Source of the DNA: Abiotrophia sp938010525 | Lineage (GTDB): Bacteria; Bacillota; Bacilli; Lactobacillales; Aerococcaceae | DNA length: 64,000 nt | Assembly: GCF_938010525.1 (NCBI RefSeq) | Contig: NZ_CALLVK010000023.1 | Location: forward strand, 1 to 64,000 | Direction of reading: 5' to 3' | In this document: positions 8,655 to 17,083 of the stretch, piece after piece | How the letters are laid out: every line of letters begins with the position of its first letter | How positions within the stretch are numbered: the stretch's first letter is position 1 | Translations under genes and position numbers: made by a program | The notes under the pieces: generated by a model | Databases searched by the model: none | What the model was told of the DNA's origin: nothing | Seen by the model: only the letters and a program-made list of their open reading frames with translations

Positions 8655-8660
8655 TATGAT
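8655..8660 (+). promoter_or_regulatory. -10 box of the B6 kinase/transporter operon
   Basis: TATGAT stands about 18 nt before the ribosome site. The expected -35 position (about 8632-8637, TATTAA) is poor and lies inside the operator repeats, as expected for a promoter that needs an activator. Confidence 0.5.
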
Positions 8661-8683
8661 AACAAGCAGAGGGAGGGAATTGA

Positions 8684-9505
8684 ATGGCAAGTATTTTGGT
8701 AGTGAATGATATTCCTGGCACAGGCCAGGTGGCTGGTTTAACGAATTTGGCTGTATTGAATGCAGCTGGTTACGAGGTGACCCTCCTGCCTACAGTTTAC
8801 TTAACCCACCATACCGGACGTTGGCCAGTCTACCGCGAGAGTTTGGATGCAGCCTTTTCCGCCTCTTTAATGGCTTGGCGACAGGTCAAGTTCCAGGCTA
8901 TTGTGACCGGATATTTTGGCAATGCCAACCAGATTCACCAATTTGTTAACTGGTATAAACACTACCAAGCTGACACCTTTTTGGTGGTGGACCCCATCAT
9001 GGGAGATCGTGGTCAGCTTTATACTGGGCTGGATCAGAATTATGTTGCGGCTATGCAAGAACTGGTTGCCTTAGCCGATTATGCCCTGCCGAATTTGACG
9101 GAGGCCTATCTCTTGGCTGGTCTAGATGCTGAGTTAGTTAAAACTCAGGAAGATAAGCAAGCTCTAGAGACTTTGGCTAATCTTGAATATAAGCAAAAGT
9201 CTTGGATCATCACAGGGATTGAAGTGGATGACAAGATTGGGGTGGCTTTTGAGTCTAATCAAGAGGCTTGGACTCAGCGCCAAAATTGCCATTTGTTTGG
9301 CACTGGGGACTTCTTCACTTCTTGTTTCCTGGCCTGCCAGGTAGGGGGCTTATCTCTAGAAGCGACATGCCAATGGTGTGTTGATCTAGTTGGACGGGCC
9401 GTAGAAAACCAGGGATTAGACCGAGCTCTAAGTCGCCAGGAGCTTTATTATCAGCCTTATTTACCTTTTATCAGCAAAACCTTAAGAAAAGAGGACTCAT
9501 TATGA
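8684..9505 (+). CDS. Pyridoxal/pyridoxamine kinase (PdxY/PdxK-like)
   Basis: This ribokinase-superfamily enzyme phosphorylates B6 vitamers for salvage to PLP. The 273 residues show an N-terminal ILVVNDIPGTGQV strand-loop, the central VDPIMGDRGQLY motif, the PNLTEAYLLAG motif and the catalytic anion hole GTGDFFTS with the base at Asp about 209. These fit the PdxY-like branch better than ThiD. The ribosome site GAGGGAGGG is strong. The stop overlaps the ATG of the ECF S-component by 4 nt, tying phosphorylation to uptake, and the gene is divergent from the MocR-type regulator. Confidence 0.87.
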   Translation: MASILVVNDIPGTGQVAGLTNLAVLNAAGYEVTLLPTVYLTHHTGRWPVYRESLDAAFSASLMAWRQVKFQAIVTGYFGNANQIHQFVNWYKHYQADTFLVVDPIMGDRGQLYTGLDQNYVAAMQELVALADYALPNLTEAYLLAGLDAELVKTQEDKQALETLANLEYKQKSWIITGIEVDDKIGVAFESNQEAWTQRQNCHLFGTGDFFTSCFLACQVGGLSLEATCQWCVDLVGRAVENQGLDRALSRQELYYQPYLPFISKTLRKEDSL

Positions 9506-10065
9506 ATCAAACAAAAACAGCCTTTCACCGTCGCTTAGTAGGCTATATCGAAATTGGGTTATTCGCAGCACTTATCGTTCTTGCGATTACTTATTTAAAA
9601 ATCCAGATGCCGGGTAGAACCATGGTTCATGTCGGCAATGCCTTAGTTGTTTTATCCGTCTTACTACTAGGCTTCAAGCGTGGTTCTATTGCTTCCTTTT
9701 TAGGTCTTTTCATCTTCGATGTGTTCAATGGCTTTGCTGCTTCTGTCGCCTTTACGCTTTTGGAAGCCGGCCTGGTTCTTGTCACGGTTAATGCAGTCTA
9801 CACCTATGTATTTAAGAAACGTGACACGCGCTTTAACCTTGTTGCGGTTTCCGTTGTGGCTGGTTTAGTCAAGATTGTCAGTCGGCCAGTCTCCATTGTG
9901 GCGCAACAATTGGTTTTAGGATCTAGTTGGAATGCGGCCATGGCAAGAGTAGTCGAGAAGATGCCCGCCACCTTCTTCACTGCCATCGTAACGGCTATTT
10001 TAGTAGGGATTCTCTACTATCCAATGAAGCGTGTGATTGAACGTTTCCATCCAATTGGCGAATAG
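9502..10065 (+). CDS. ECF transporter S-component, probably for vitamin B6
   Basis: This is a hydrophobic 187-residue protein with about six membrane segments (about 15-33, 43-60, 62-80, 84-104, 110-130, 150-172), the size and layout of substrate-binding S-components of energy-coupling factor importers. It would rely on a shared EcfA-A'-T module encoded elsewhere. It overlaps the kinase gene by ATGA, has its own ribosome site (AAGAAAAGAGG), and lies with a B6 kinase and a MocR regulator, so pyridoxine/pyridoxal (PdxU type) is the most likely substrate. Substrate assignment is inference from context only. Confidence 0.8.
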   Translation: MNQTKTAFHRRLVGYIEIGLFAALIVLAITYLKIQMPGRTMVHVGNALVVLSVLLLGFKRGSIASFLGLFIFDVFNGFAASVAFTLLEAGLVLVTVNAVYTYVFKKRDTRFNLVAVSVVAGLVKIVSRPVSIVAQQLVLGSSWNAAMARVVEKMPATFFTAIVTAILVGILYYPMKRVIERFHPIGE

Positions 10066-10075
10066 TGATTATGCT

Positions 10076-10102
10076 GAAGCTGGTTTTACCAGCTTCTTTT
10101 TT
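10076..10102 (+). terminator. Intrinsic terminator of the B6 operon
   Basis: A 9-bp stem (GAAGCTGGT with ACCAGCTTC) with a 3-nt loop is followed by six T. Confidence 0.92.
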
Positions 10103-10147
10103 CTTGTTTAAATAAATGCACAAAAATCACAAAAGAAAGCGCATGAA

Positions 10148-10176
10148 TTGCGTCTCAAGGCAAATAACGGTAGAAT
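10148..10176 (+). promoter_or_regulatory. Promoter of the suf operon
   Basis: TTGCGT (10148-10153) and TAGAAT (10171-10176) are 17 nt apart. The predicted start lies about 27 nt before the sufC ATG. No obvious Fe-S regulator site was recognised. Confidence 0.75.
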
Positions 10177-10209
10177 AAAGGAGACTATAAGGAAGGAATA
10201 GGTGACGAT

Positions 10210-10980
10210 ATGCCAGTATTAGAAATCAAGGATTTACATGTGGCCATTGAAGGCAAGGAAATCCTTAAAGGGGTTAACTTGACCCTCAAAACAGGAGAAA
10301 TTCATGCGGTTATGGGACCAAACGGGACTGGGAAGTCCACCCTAGCGGCGGCCATTATGGGTAACCCTGCCTATCAAGTAACCCAAGGTGAGATTCTCTT
10401 AGATGGTGAAGATGTCTTGGAGATGGAAGTAGATGAGCGCGCCCGTGCTGGTCTTTTCTTGGCGGTGCAATATCCAAGTGAGATTCCAGGCGTCACCAAC
10501 GCTGAGTTTATGCGCGCAGCCATTAACTCTCGACGGGATGACGACAACAAGATGGGCGTCCGCGAATTCATCAAGAAATTGGATGAGAAGATGGCGCTAC
10601 TAGATATGCCAGAAGAAATGGCCGAACGCTATCTCAATGAAGGTTTTTCAGGTGGGGAGAAGAAGCGTAATGAAATCCTACAATGCCTCATGATTGAGCC
10701 TAGCTTTGCTATTTTGGATGAAATCGACTCTGGTCTCGATATTGATGCCCTTAAGGTGGTATCCAAGGGCGTCAATGCCATGCGGGGGGAAGGTTTTGGT
10801 TCCCTGATTATCACCCACTACCAAAGATTACTCAACTACATCACGCCCGATGTGGTCCATATTATGATGGAAGGGCGCGTGGTAATGACAGGCGATGCTG
10901 AATTAGCTAAACGCTTGGAGGCGGAAGGTTATAAGGGTATTAGTGAAGAATTAGGTCTTCACTATGACGAGAAAGCCTAG
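10210..10980 (+). CDS. sufC: Fe-S cluster assembly ATPase SufC
   Basis: SufC is the ABC-type ATPase of the SufBCD scaffold that builds Fe-S clusters in the cytoplasm. The 256-residue protein has Walker A GPNGTGKST at about 36-44, the SufC-type signature FSGGEKKRNEI at about 146, Walker B FAILDEIDSGLD and the switch histidine in ITHYQRLL. The length is normal. It is first in sufC-D-S-U-B, directly behind a good promoter, and sufD starts 8 nt after its stop. Confidence 0.97.
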   Translation: MPVLEIKDLHVAIEGKEILKGVNLTLKTGEIHAVMGPNGTGKSTLAAAIMGNPAYQVTQGEILLDGEDVLEMEVDERARAGLFLAVQYPSEIPGVTNAEFMRAAINSRRDDDNKMGVREFIKKLDEKMALLDMPEEMAERYLNEGFSGGEKKRNEILQCLMIEPSFAILDEIDSGLDIDALKVVSKGVNAMRGEGFGSLIITHYQRLLNYITPDVVHIMMEGRVVMTGDAELAKRLEAEGYKGISEELGLHYDEKA

Positions 10981-10988
10981 GTGATAGC

Positions 10989-12296
10989 ATGACTAGCAAA
11001 CATTATTTAGACCAGATGCAGGCTTTGGCTACTTTTGCCGCCCTTCCTGACTGGTTCCGCGCTATTCAAAATCAAGCCCATTCAGTCTGGCAGGATTTGC
11101 AGTTACCAGTGATTGAGCGGGTTAAGTATCATCGTTGGCCCCTCCTATCCCAAGAAGTAGTAGCACCACAAACCTTAGAGGAACCGCTACTCTATGGTCT
11201 AGATGCGGCTTTGGCTGAGCAAGACCACCTGAGTGGGCAGATTGTGCATGTGGGCAATCATACTCTAGTGGAAAGTTTGGATCAAGACCTAGTCGATCAA
11301 GGGGTAATCGTGACAGATTTGTTCCAGGCTCTTGCAGATTATCCTGACCTAGTTAAGGAACATCTCTTCTCGGTGATTGGCGCCCATGAAGACCAAATTG
11401 AGGCCTATCATACGGCCTTCATGAATGGGGGGCTCTTCATCTATGTGCCAAGAAATGTAGCTGTGACTTTGCCGCTTGAATCACTCTTGGTCCAAGACAG
11501 TCGCTATGATCAAGCCTTCAACAAACATGTACTGATTGTGCTTGAACAAGGGGCAAGTTTAGATTATGTGGAGCGCTTAGAAACTTATGGTGATAAGCCA
11601 AACTCTGCCACCCATTTTGTTGAAGTGGTCGTTAAGGCTGGCGCACAGATTAAGTATTCAGCAGTCGATACCCTAGGGGCCAAAAGCCATGCCTACATTA
11701 AGCGTTATGCCCAAACGGCGCGCGACGCCAAAATTGATTGGGCCATTGGTGAACTTAATGACGGTAATGTCATCTTAGACTTAGACACCTACCTCAATGG
11801 TGATGGTTCTGAATCTCAAGTGCAGATTGTCGGTATTTCAACTGGCAAGCAAATCCAGGGCATTGATTCGAAGGTGGTCAACCGCGGTAATCATTCTGTC
11901 GGGAATATTCTGCAACATGGGGTTATCTTGGACCGCGCAACCTTGACCTTCAACGGGATTGGGCTGATTGAAAAATACGCCAAGGGTGCCGATGCTCAGC
12001 AGGAAAGCCGAGTACTCATGTTATCTGAGAAGGCTCGAGGAGATGCCAACCCTATCCTTTTAATTGAAGAATTTGAAGTGACTGCAGGACACGCGGCTTC
12101 TGTAGGTCAAGTAGATGAAGAACAACTCTACTACCTGATGAGCCGAGGCTTAAGCCGAGAAGCTGCTGAGTACTTAGTAGTACGAGGTTTCCTAGGCCCA
12201 GTTATTGTGCAAATGCCTTCGGCTGAAATTAGACGCCGCTTAGTAGAAATTATAGACCGTAAATTAAGTGGTTTAGAAGGTGGCCAGGAAGGCTAA
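10989..12296 (+). CDS. sufD: Fe-S cluster assembly protein SufD
   Basis: SufD is a beta-helix subunit of the SufBCD scaffold that pairs with SufB and SufC. The 435 residues match the SufBD family: the central FIYVPRNVAVTLPLESLL segment, the RGNHSVGNILQHGVILD region and the C-terminal QLYYLMSRGLSREAAEYLVVRGF motif that binds SufC. The start ATG has a weak TAGGTGATAG ribosome site only 8 nt after sufC, which suggests coupling. Confidence 0.96.
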   Translation: MTSKHYLDQMQALATFAALPDWFRAIQNQAHSVWQDLQLPVIERVKYHRWPLLSQEVVAPQTLEEPLLYGLDAALAEQDHLSGQIVHVGNHTLVESLDQDLVDQGVIVTDLFQALADYPDLVKEHLFSVIGAHEDQIEAYHTAFMNGGLFIYVPRNVAVTLPLESLLVQDSRYDQAFNKHVLIVLEQGASLDYVERLETYGDKPNSATHFVEVVVKAGAQIKYSAVDTLGAKSHAYIKRYAQTARDAKIDWAIGELNDGNVILDLDTYLNGDGSESQVQIVGISTGKQIQGIDSKVVNRGNHSVGNILQHGVILDRATLTFNGIGLIEKYAKGADAQQESRVLMLSEKARGDANPILLIEEFEVTAGHAASVGQVDEEQLYYLMSRGLSREAAEYLVVRGFLGPVIVQMPSAEIRRRLVEIIDRKLSGLEGGQEG

Positions 12297-12325
12297 AGCT
12301 ATTAAACACGGAAGGAGATTGTAAG

Positions 12326-13546
12326 ATGCCAGCAAAGATTACTAGCCCATCACCATGGGCTAAGGACTTTCCCATACTCAAGCAAAAGGTCCATGGCCAA
12401 GACTTGATTTTTTTTGATAATGCGGCGACTAGTCAGAAGCCACAGCTTGTCTTAGATCGCTTGGCTAACTACTATCTCCAAGATAATGCCAATATCCATC
12501 GTGGGGTTCATAGTCTGGCCAACCGAGCCACTCAAGACTATGAAGCAGCCCGCCAGAGAGTAGCTGACTTCATGGGTGCCAAGTCGCAAGAGATTATTTT
12601 TACCAGTGGGACTACTGCGGGTTTGAATTTTCTGGCGGACCGTTGGATAGGACCTAGTTTACAGCCAGGAGACCAAATTGGGCTGACTTATTTGGAACAT
12701 CATTCCAATCTAGTGCCTTGGCAAGCGCTAGCCCAAGAGCGGGGTGCCACACTCTCTTATCTACCCCTAACGGAGGATCATCACTTGGATATAGAGGCCC
12801 TAGAAGCTAGTGACTGGTCCAAGCTCAAGGTCATTACCATCCATCATGTCTCCAATGTCTTGGGGATTTCTCAGGATATAGCTGCTTTAACAGCCTGGGC
12901 TAAACCACGAGGCATTAAGGTCATTGTTGATGGTGCTCAGGCAGTCGCCCATTTGCCAGTAGATGTAGAAAGCCTAGGAGTCGATGCCTACTGTTGGAGT
13001 GGTCATAAGCTCTACGGACCGACTGGAATTGGCATTTGCTACCTCAAGCAAGAACATCATGACACTTGTCAGCCATTTTTCTATGGCGGTGAAATGGTCC
13101 ATCAAGTAGGAGATTACCAAACAGACTACGCGGTCGCCCCACAGAAATTCGAAGGGGGAACGCCGCCTATTGCTCAAGCCATTGGCTTGGCAGCTGCCAT
13201 TGAATGGTTGTCCACTATCGGATGGCAAGCGATTGAAGCCCATGAAAGTTTTCTGATGCTAGAACTAGTAAGAGGCTTACAGGCTATTCCGGGTCTGGAA
13301 GTCTATGGTCATGGGCATGGTATTGTGACCTTCAATATTGCGGGTGTCCATCCTCATGATGCAGCGACAGCCTATGATTTAGAGGGCATTGCCATGCGAG
13401 CAGGCCACCATTGTGCCCAGCCTTTAATGCGCCGCTTAGGTCAAGCAGCGACTCTGCGTGCTAGTGTGGCACTCTATAATGATGCGCAAGAAGTCGCACG
13501 TTTTATCGAAGTTACCAAAGCAGTGAAGGAGTTTTTCTGTCCATGA
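12326..13546 (+). CDS. sufS: Cysteine desulfurase SufS
   Basis: This PLP enzyme converts cysteine to alanine and passes persulfide sulfur to SufU. The 406-residue group II desulfurase has the N-terminal IFFDNAATSQKP motif, the PLP lysine at about 229 in SGHKLYGPTG and the catalytic cysteine at about 362 in RAGHHCAQP. The ribosome site GGAAGGAG is strong. The stop overlaps the sufU ATG by 4 nt, coupling donor and acceptor. Confidence 0.97.
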   Translation: MPAKITSPSPWAKDFPILKQKVHGQDLIFFDNAATSQKPQLVLDRLANYYLQDNANIHRGVHSLANRATQDYEAARQRVADFMGAKSQEIIFTSGTTAGLNFLADRWIGPSLQPGDQIGLTYLEHHSNLVPWQALAQERGATLSYLPLTEDHHLDIEALEASDWSKLKVITIHHVSNVLGISQDIAALTAWAKPRGIKVIVDGAQAVAHLPVDVESLGVDAYCWSGHKLYGPTGIGICYLKQEHHDTCQPFFYGGEMVHQVGDYQTDYAVAPQKFEGGTPPIAQAIGLAAAIEWLSTIGWQAIEAHESFLMLELVRGLQAIPGLEVYGHGHGIVTFNIAGVHPHDAATAYDLEGIAMRAGHHCAQPLMRRLGQAATLRASVALYNDAQEVARFIEVTKAVKEFFCP

Positions 13547-14034
13547 GTTTAAATCAATTAAATCAACTCTATCGCCAAGTCATTTTGGACCATGGGCAAC
13601 ATCCCCGTCATTTTGGTAAGTTGGACCATGCCAGTCAAGAAGTGGAACTATTCAATCCTACTTGTGGCGATGCGATTGTCTTGTCCTTAAAAATTGAAGA
13701 TGACCGCATCCTTGATTTGGCCTTTAGTGGCCAGGGCTGCACCATTAGTATGGCTTCTGCCAGTATGATGTGCGAGGCTTTGTTGGGCAAGCCAAAGGAT
13801 CAAGCCCTAGCCATGATTGCGACTTTTCAAGCCTTGGTTGGTGGACCAGGACAAGTGGAAGACCGTTGGGAGCAAGCGCTAGGTGATGCAGCCCTCTTAG
13901 AAGGTGTTAAGGCCTTTCCTGCCCGTTATAAGTGTGCCATCCTGGCCTGGAAGGCCCTAGGACTGGGATTAGATCAAGATACAAGCTTGGATGAGGGCTT
14001 AAGCAGCCATAACCAAGCACAAGAAAGCGAGTGA
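13543..14034 (+). CDS. sufU: Sulfur relay protein SufU
   Basis: SufU is a zinc-dependent sulfurtransferase that accepts sulfur from SufS. The zinc ligands are placed as in Bacillus SufU: Cys about 41 and Asp about 43 (NPTCGD), Cys about 66 (GQGCTIS) and Cys about 131 (YKCAIL). It contains the insertion typical of SufU relative to IscU. An additional polar tail (about 145-163) follows the conserved core. The gene overlaps sufS by ATGA and runs into sufB. Confidence 0.95.
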   Translation: MSLNQLNQLYRQVILDHGQHPRHFGKLDHASQEVELFNPTCGDAIVLSLKIEDDRILDLAFSGQGCTISMASASMMCEALLGKPKDQALAMIATFQALVGGPGQVEDRWEQALGDAALLEGVKAFPARYKCAILAWKALGLGLDQDTSLDEGLSSHNQAQESE

Positions 14035-14039
14035 AGATA

Positions 14040-15434
14040 ATGAGTGACGTACCTGTTGTTAACGACTATGCCTATGGCTTCCACGATGATGCCGAAATTA
14101 TCTTTTCTACGGGTAAAGGTCTGAACGAAGAGGTTATTCGGACTATTTCCAAGGAAAAAGGGGAGCCTGAATGGATGTTAGACTACCGTCTGCGTTCACT
14201 TAAGGTCTTCCGTGATAGTAAGTTGCCTGACTGGGGGCCTGACCTGTCAGCACTAGATTTTGATGATATTATATATTACCAGAAGGCCATGGATCGTCCT
14301 GCCCGTTCCTGGGATGATGTGCCTGATGAGATTAAGGAGACCTTTGAACGTATTGGGATTCCCCAGGCTGAACGCGAGTATCTAGCGGGTGCTGCGGTTC
14401 AATATGAATCGGAAGCAGTTTACCATAATATGAAGGCCGAGTTTGAAAAATTAGGCATTGTTTTTACTGACACGGACTCTGGTTTACGCGAATACCCAGA
14501 GATCTTCAAGGAACATTTTGGGACAGTGGTGCCACCAACCGATAACTTTGAGGCCGCGCTCAATAGTGCTGCTTGGAGTGGGGGTACCTTTATCTATGTT
14601 CCAAAAGGGGTCAAGTGTGACATTCCACTTCAAACCTATTTCCGCATTAATAATGAGGGGACAGGACAGTTTGAGCGGACCTTGATTATTGTGGACGAGG
14701 GCGCCAGCATCCACTATGTGGAAGGCTGTACGGCACCAACCTACTCGACAGCTTCGCTACATGCAGCCATTGTGGAAATTATTGTCAAAAAAGACGCCTA
14801 TTGCCGTTATACCACCATTCAAAACTGGTCTAACAACGTCTATAACCTAGTGACCAAGCGGGCCCATGCCCATGCGGGGGCAACTATGGAGTGGATTGAT
14901 GGAAACTTAGGCGCTCATACAACCATGAAGTATCCAAGTGTCTATCTTCAAGGAGAAGGGGCGCGGGGTACCATGCTTTCCATTGCCTTTGCCGGTAAGA
15001 ACCAAAAGCAAGACACGGGTGCTAAGATGATTCACAATGCCCCCAACACCTCTAGTTCCATTGTGTCTAAATCCATCGCCAAGGATGGGGGAGAGGTTAA
15101 CTATCGTGGGCAAGTGACCTTCGCTAAGAATTCTAAGCGCTCAATTTCTCATATCGAGTGTGATACCATTATTATGGATCAGGCTTCAAAATCGGATACC
15201 ATTCCGTTCAATGAGATTCATAATGGGCAAGTCTCCTTGGAACACGAAGCCAAAGTCTCCAAGATTTCAGAGGAGCAACTCTTCTACTTGATGAGTCGAG
15301 GGTTGTCTGAATCTGAAGCGACGGAAATGATTATCATGGGCTTTGTCGAGCCTTTTACCAAGGAATTACCGATGGAATATGCGGTTGAACTCAACCGTCT
15401 CATTAGTTATGAAATGGAAGGCTCTGTTGGCTAG
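14040..15434 (+). CDS. sufB: Fe-S cluster assembly protein SufB
   Basis: SufB carries the nascent cluster in the SufBCD scaffold. ATG 14040 gives 464 residues beginning MSDVPVVNDYAYGFHD, which matches the family start; a GTG at 14031 overlaps the sufU stop and is less likely. Conserved segments are EPEWMLDYRLRSL, KGVKCDIPLQTYFRIN, EGCTAP with its cysteine, MIHNAPNTSSSI, and the C-terminal FYLMSRGLSESEATEMIIMGF. It is the last gene of the suf operon and is followed by two hairpins. Confidence 0.96.
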   Translation: MSDVPVVNDYAYGFHDDAEIIFSTGKGLNEEVIRTISKEKGEPEWMLDYRLRSLKVFRDSKLPDWGPDLSALDFDDIIYYQKAMDRPARSWDDVPDEIKETFERIGIPQAEREYLAGAAVQYESEAVYHNMKAEFEKLGIVFTDTDSGLREYPEIFKEHFGTVVPPTDNFEAALNSAAWSGGTFIYVPKGVKCDIPLQTYFRINNEGTGQFERTLIIVDEGASIHYVEGCTAPTYSTASLHAAIVEIIVKKDAYCRYTTIQNWSNNVYNLVTKRAHAHAGATMEWIDGNLGAHTTMKYPSVYLQGEGARGTMLSIAFAGKNQKQDTGAKMIHNAPNTSSSIVSKSIAKDGGEVNYRGQVTFAKNSKRSISHIECDTIIMDQASKSDTIPFNEIHNGQVSLEHEAKVSKISEEQLFYLMSRGLSESEATEMIIMGFVEPFTKELPMEYAVELNRLISYEMEGSVG

Positions 15435-15457
15435 ACAGGGGCTATCAATATAAGTTA

Positions 15458-15503
15458 AAAACACCTCGTGACTTGGGCACTAGCCTGAGTCACGAGGTGT
15501 TTT
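15458..15503. terminator. First hairpin after sufB
   Basis: A long perfect stem (AAAACACCTCGTGACT with its complement, 16 bp) with A-run and T-run edges can act in both directions. Confidence 0.88.
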
Positions 15504-15510
15504 ATAAATA

Positions 15511-15551
15511 AATCCTCATTGGCTGAGTTGCGCTAGCCAATGAGGATTTTT
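15511..15551. terminator. Second hairpin between sufB and the converging secreted-protein gene
   Basis: AATCCTCATTGGCT (15511-15524) pairs with AGCCAATGAGGATT (15535-15548), followed by T5. Together with the hairpin at 15458-15503 it separates converging units. Confidence 0.88.
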
Positions 15552-15558
15552 GAGTAAA

Positions 15559-16131
15559 TTATTTTGGTGTCCAGGTTTTAAGAATTTCCTCTAAGGCATC
15601 CATGTCTTGAGGTGCCCCTTCGACAGCTAAGTAGTAGACTGAATCAGGATCGGACTCTGTGGTGAAGTAAACGAGACGTAAGGATTTCTCTTGAAATTGT
15701 ACTTCAACTCCGACAGCGTCCTTATAGCTAGATGGGTAATTCTTAGCAGCGCTTAAGGTGAGCTTTTCATGGGATGGGATGGTGGCAAAGGTAGCCATGT
15801 GATCGGTCGCATAAGGATATGGTTTAGGTAGTTTACTGAAGACTGGATGATTTTCGATGCCTTGATAAGCTGGCAACTTATTTAATGTGACTACCGTAAA
15901 TGCATCTTTAGAAGACCACTGGAGCTGGGTGGGTGAGTGTTCTCCAAGTTCAGTAAATTTGACAAAGTCGGAAGGAATCATGACATAGCCTAGTGAGTCG
16001 CTGCCGACTTTCTGACTTAAATCAAGTTTAGTAGTAGTTTGACTACTAGAGGATTCTTCGGCCAAAATGGTCTGGGGCGCAAGCACGACTAGGCTAGCCA
16101 AAAGGCATAAAAAGGTTAAAAATCGTTTCAT
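15559..16131 (-). CDS. Secreted protein of unknown function, paralogue 1
   Basis: The 190-residue protein has a clear Sec signal peptide (MKRF, hydrophobic stretch about 5-22, probable cleavage after about residue 24 at ILA-EES). A Ser/Thr linker follows, then a domain beginning KVGSDSLGYVMIPSDF and ending with LVYFTTESDPDSVYYLAVEG and ILKTWTPK. The same landmarks occur in the neighbouring gene upstream: a G-N/S-D-T/S-x-GY opening, a YFT...VY core and a KTW ending. The two are therefore ancient paralogues in one operon 17 nt apart. There is no lipobox and no sorting motif, so release into the medium is expected. I recognise no family. Confidence 0.8.
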   Translation of the reverse strand: MKRFLTFLCLLASLVVLAPQTILAEESSSSQTTTKLDLSQKVGSDSLGYVMIPSDFVKFTELGEHSPTQLQWSSKDAFTVVTLNKLPAYQGIENHPVFSKLPKPYPYATDHMATFATIPSHEKLTLSAAKNYPSSYKDAVGVEVQFQEKSLRLVYFTTESDPDSVYYLAVEGAPQDMDALEEILKTWTPK

Positions 16132-16148
16132 TATATGGCTCCTCCTTC

Positions 16149-16736
16149 TTAAGGTTTCTTACTTGACCAGGTTTTAGCAATGTCACCAAATGAAGAAAGA
16201 CTATCTGCATTAGGGCCGTCCATACCAATTAGGTAGACATAGTTACTATCATTTTTATCGGTGAAATAGACACTGCCAATAGCACTTGAATCCTTATAGC
16301 TAACTAGGTAGTAGCCATCAGGCAGGTTGTCGAAGCCTGCAGGTCCAGATTGAAAGGTAAGTTCTTTATCAGGTAAGCGATAAACAACTTCTTTCATGAT
16401 AATCCAAGCTGGAAGAGTCAACTTAGTCAATGACTGAGGCTTACTTTGAATATAATCTGTCGCATTCAGTCTCATTAAGCTAATCGATGTGTTGGTGGAT
16501 TTATTGACGAATGACAGACCGCCAGTGTTTTGGTCACCAGTTTCGTTCGCTTCGTAGCCCTCAGGAAGGGTTAAGTAGCCAACCGTATCGTTGCCGACAA
16601 CTTGTGTGCCAGCCGTTGCTGCGCTTGAAGTTTGACTAGATGTGCTAGTGTTAGACTCAGCGAGAATGGCAACAGGCTGCCAGAGGGTAGTGGCTAGCAG
16701 TCCTAAGGCCACAAGCCGACTGAGTTTTTTGTTCAT
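16149..16736 (-). CDS. Secreted protein of unknown function, paralogue 2
   Basis: The start MNKKLSRL (ATG 16736) is chosen because AAAGGA stands 9 nt upstream; in-frame upstream ATGs lack a site. The product is 195 residues with a Sec signal peptide (cleavage near ILA-ESN, about 27), a Ser/Thr-rich stretch, then a domain opening VVGNDTVGYLTLPEGY and ending YVYLIGMDGPNADSL...AKTWSSKKP. It shares its order and landmarks with the downstream protein at 15559-16131 but is clearly diverged. It is first of the pair, behind a good promoter with operator-like repeats. Function is unknown. Confidence 0.8.
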   Translation of the reverse strand: MNKKLSRLVALGLLATTLWQPVAILAESNTSTSSQTSSAATAGTQVVGNDTVGYLTLPEGYEANETGDQNTGGLSFVNKSTNTSISLMRLNATDYIQSKPQSLTKLTLPAWIIMKEVVYRLPDKELTFQSGPAGFDNLPDGYYLVSYKDSSAIGSVYFTDKNDSNYVYLIGMDGPNADSLSSFGDIAKTWSSKKP

Positions 16737-16812
16737 GAAAATCATCCTTTCATTGCCAGAGGGAAAGCCTCTTAACTTAGGGGCATTCTGTAGAGATGCC
16801 ACTTATACTGAT

Positions 16813-16841
16813 AGTATAGCACTTATACTAGGGGCATTCAA
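16813..16841 (-). promoter_or_regulatory. Promoter of the secreted paralogue pair
   Basis: On the minus strand TTGAAT and TATACT are 17 nt apart. The -10 lies in an inverted repeat TATACT-GAT-AGTATA (16804-16818). Direct repeats ACTTATACT (16801-16809 and 16821-16829) and TAGGGGCATTC (16778-16788 and 16829-16839) surround it. Confidence 0.75.
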
Positions 16842-17033
16842 GAAAGGCTAGTTTCAGAAAAATACTTAAGATAGGGATTTGACGATAGTTAAGATCGGAG
16901 ACAGAGAACGGTTTTAAGCATTTTTTTGTTTCTTCTAGGACCGAATGATTTGTGAAGGTTTAAGGCTAAATGTTAAGAAACCTTGAAATTTGAAAGACAA
17001 ATATGGTAATTCTACGTACTATGACAAGCAGTA

Positions 17034-17042
17034 TGTTACAAT
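17034..17042 (+). promoter_or_regulatory. Possible extended -10 of the DUF1002 gene
   Basis: TGTTACAAT is an extended -10 about 40 nt before the start codon. No good -35 is visible at the expected distance. Confidence 0.4.
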
Positions 17043-17083
17043 ATACTTAGACCAAATTCTCTAGATTTAGGAGTGAGGAAACT

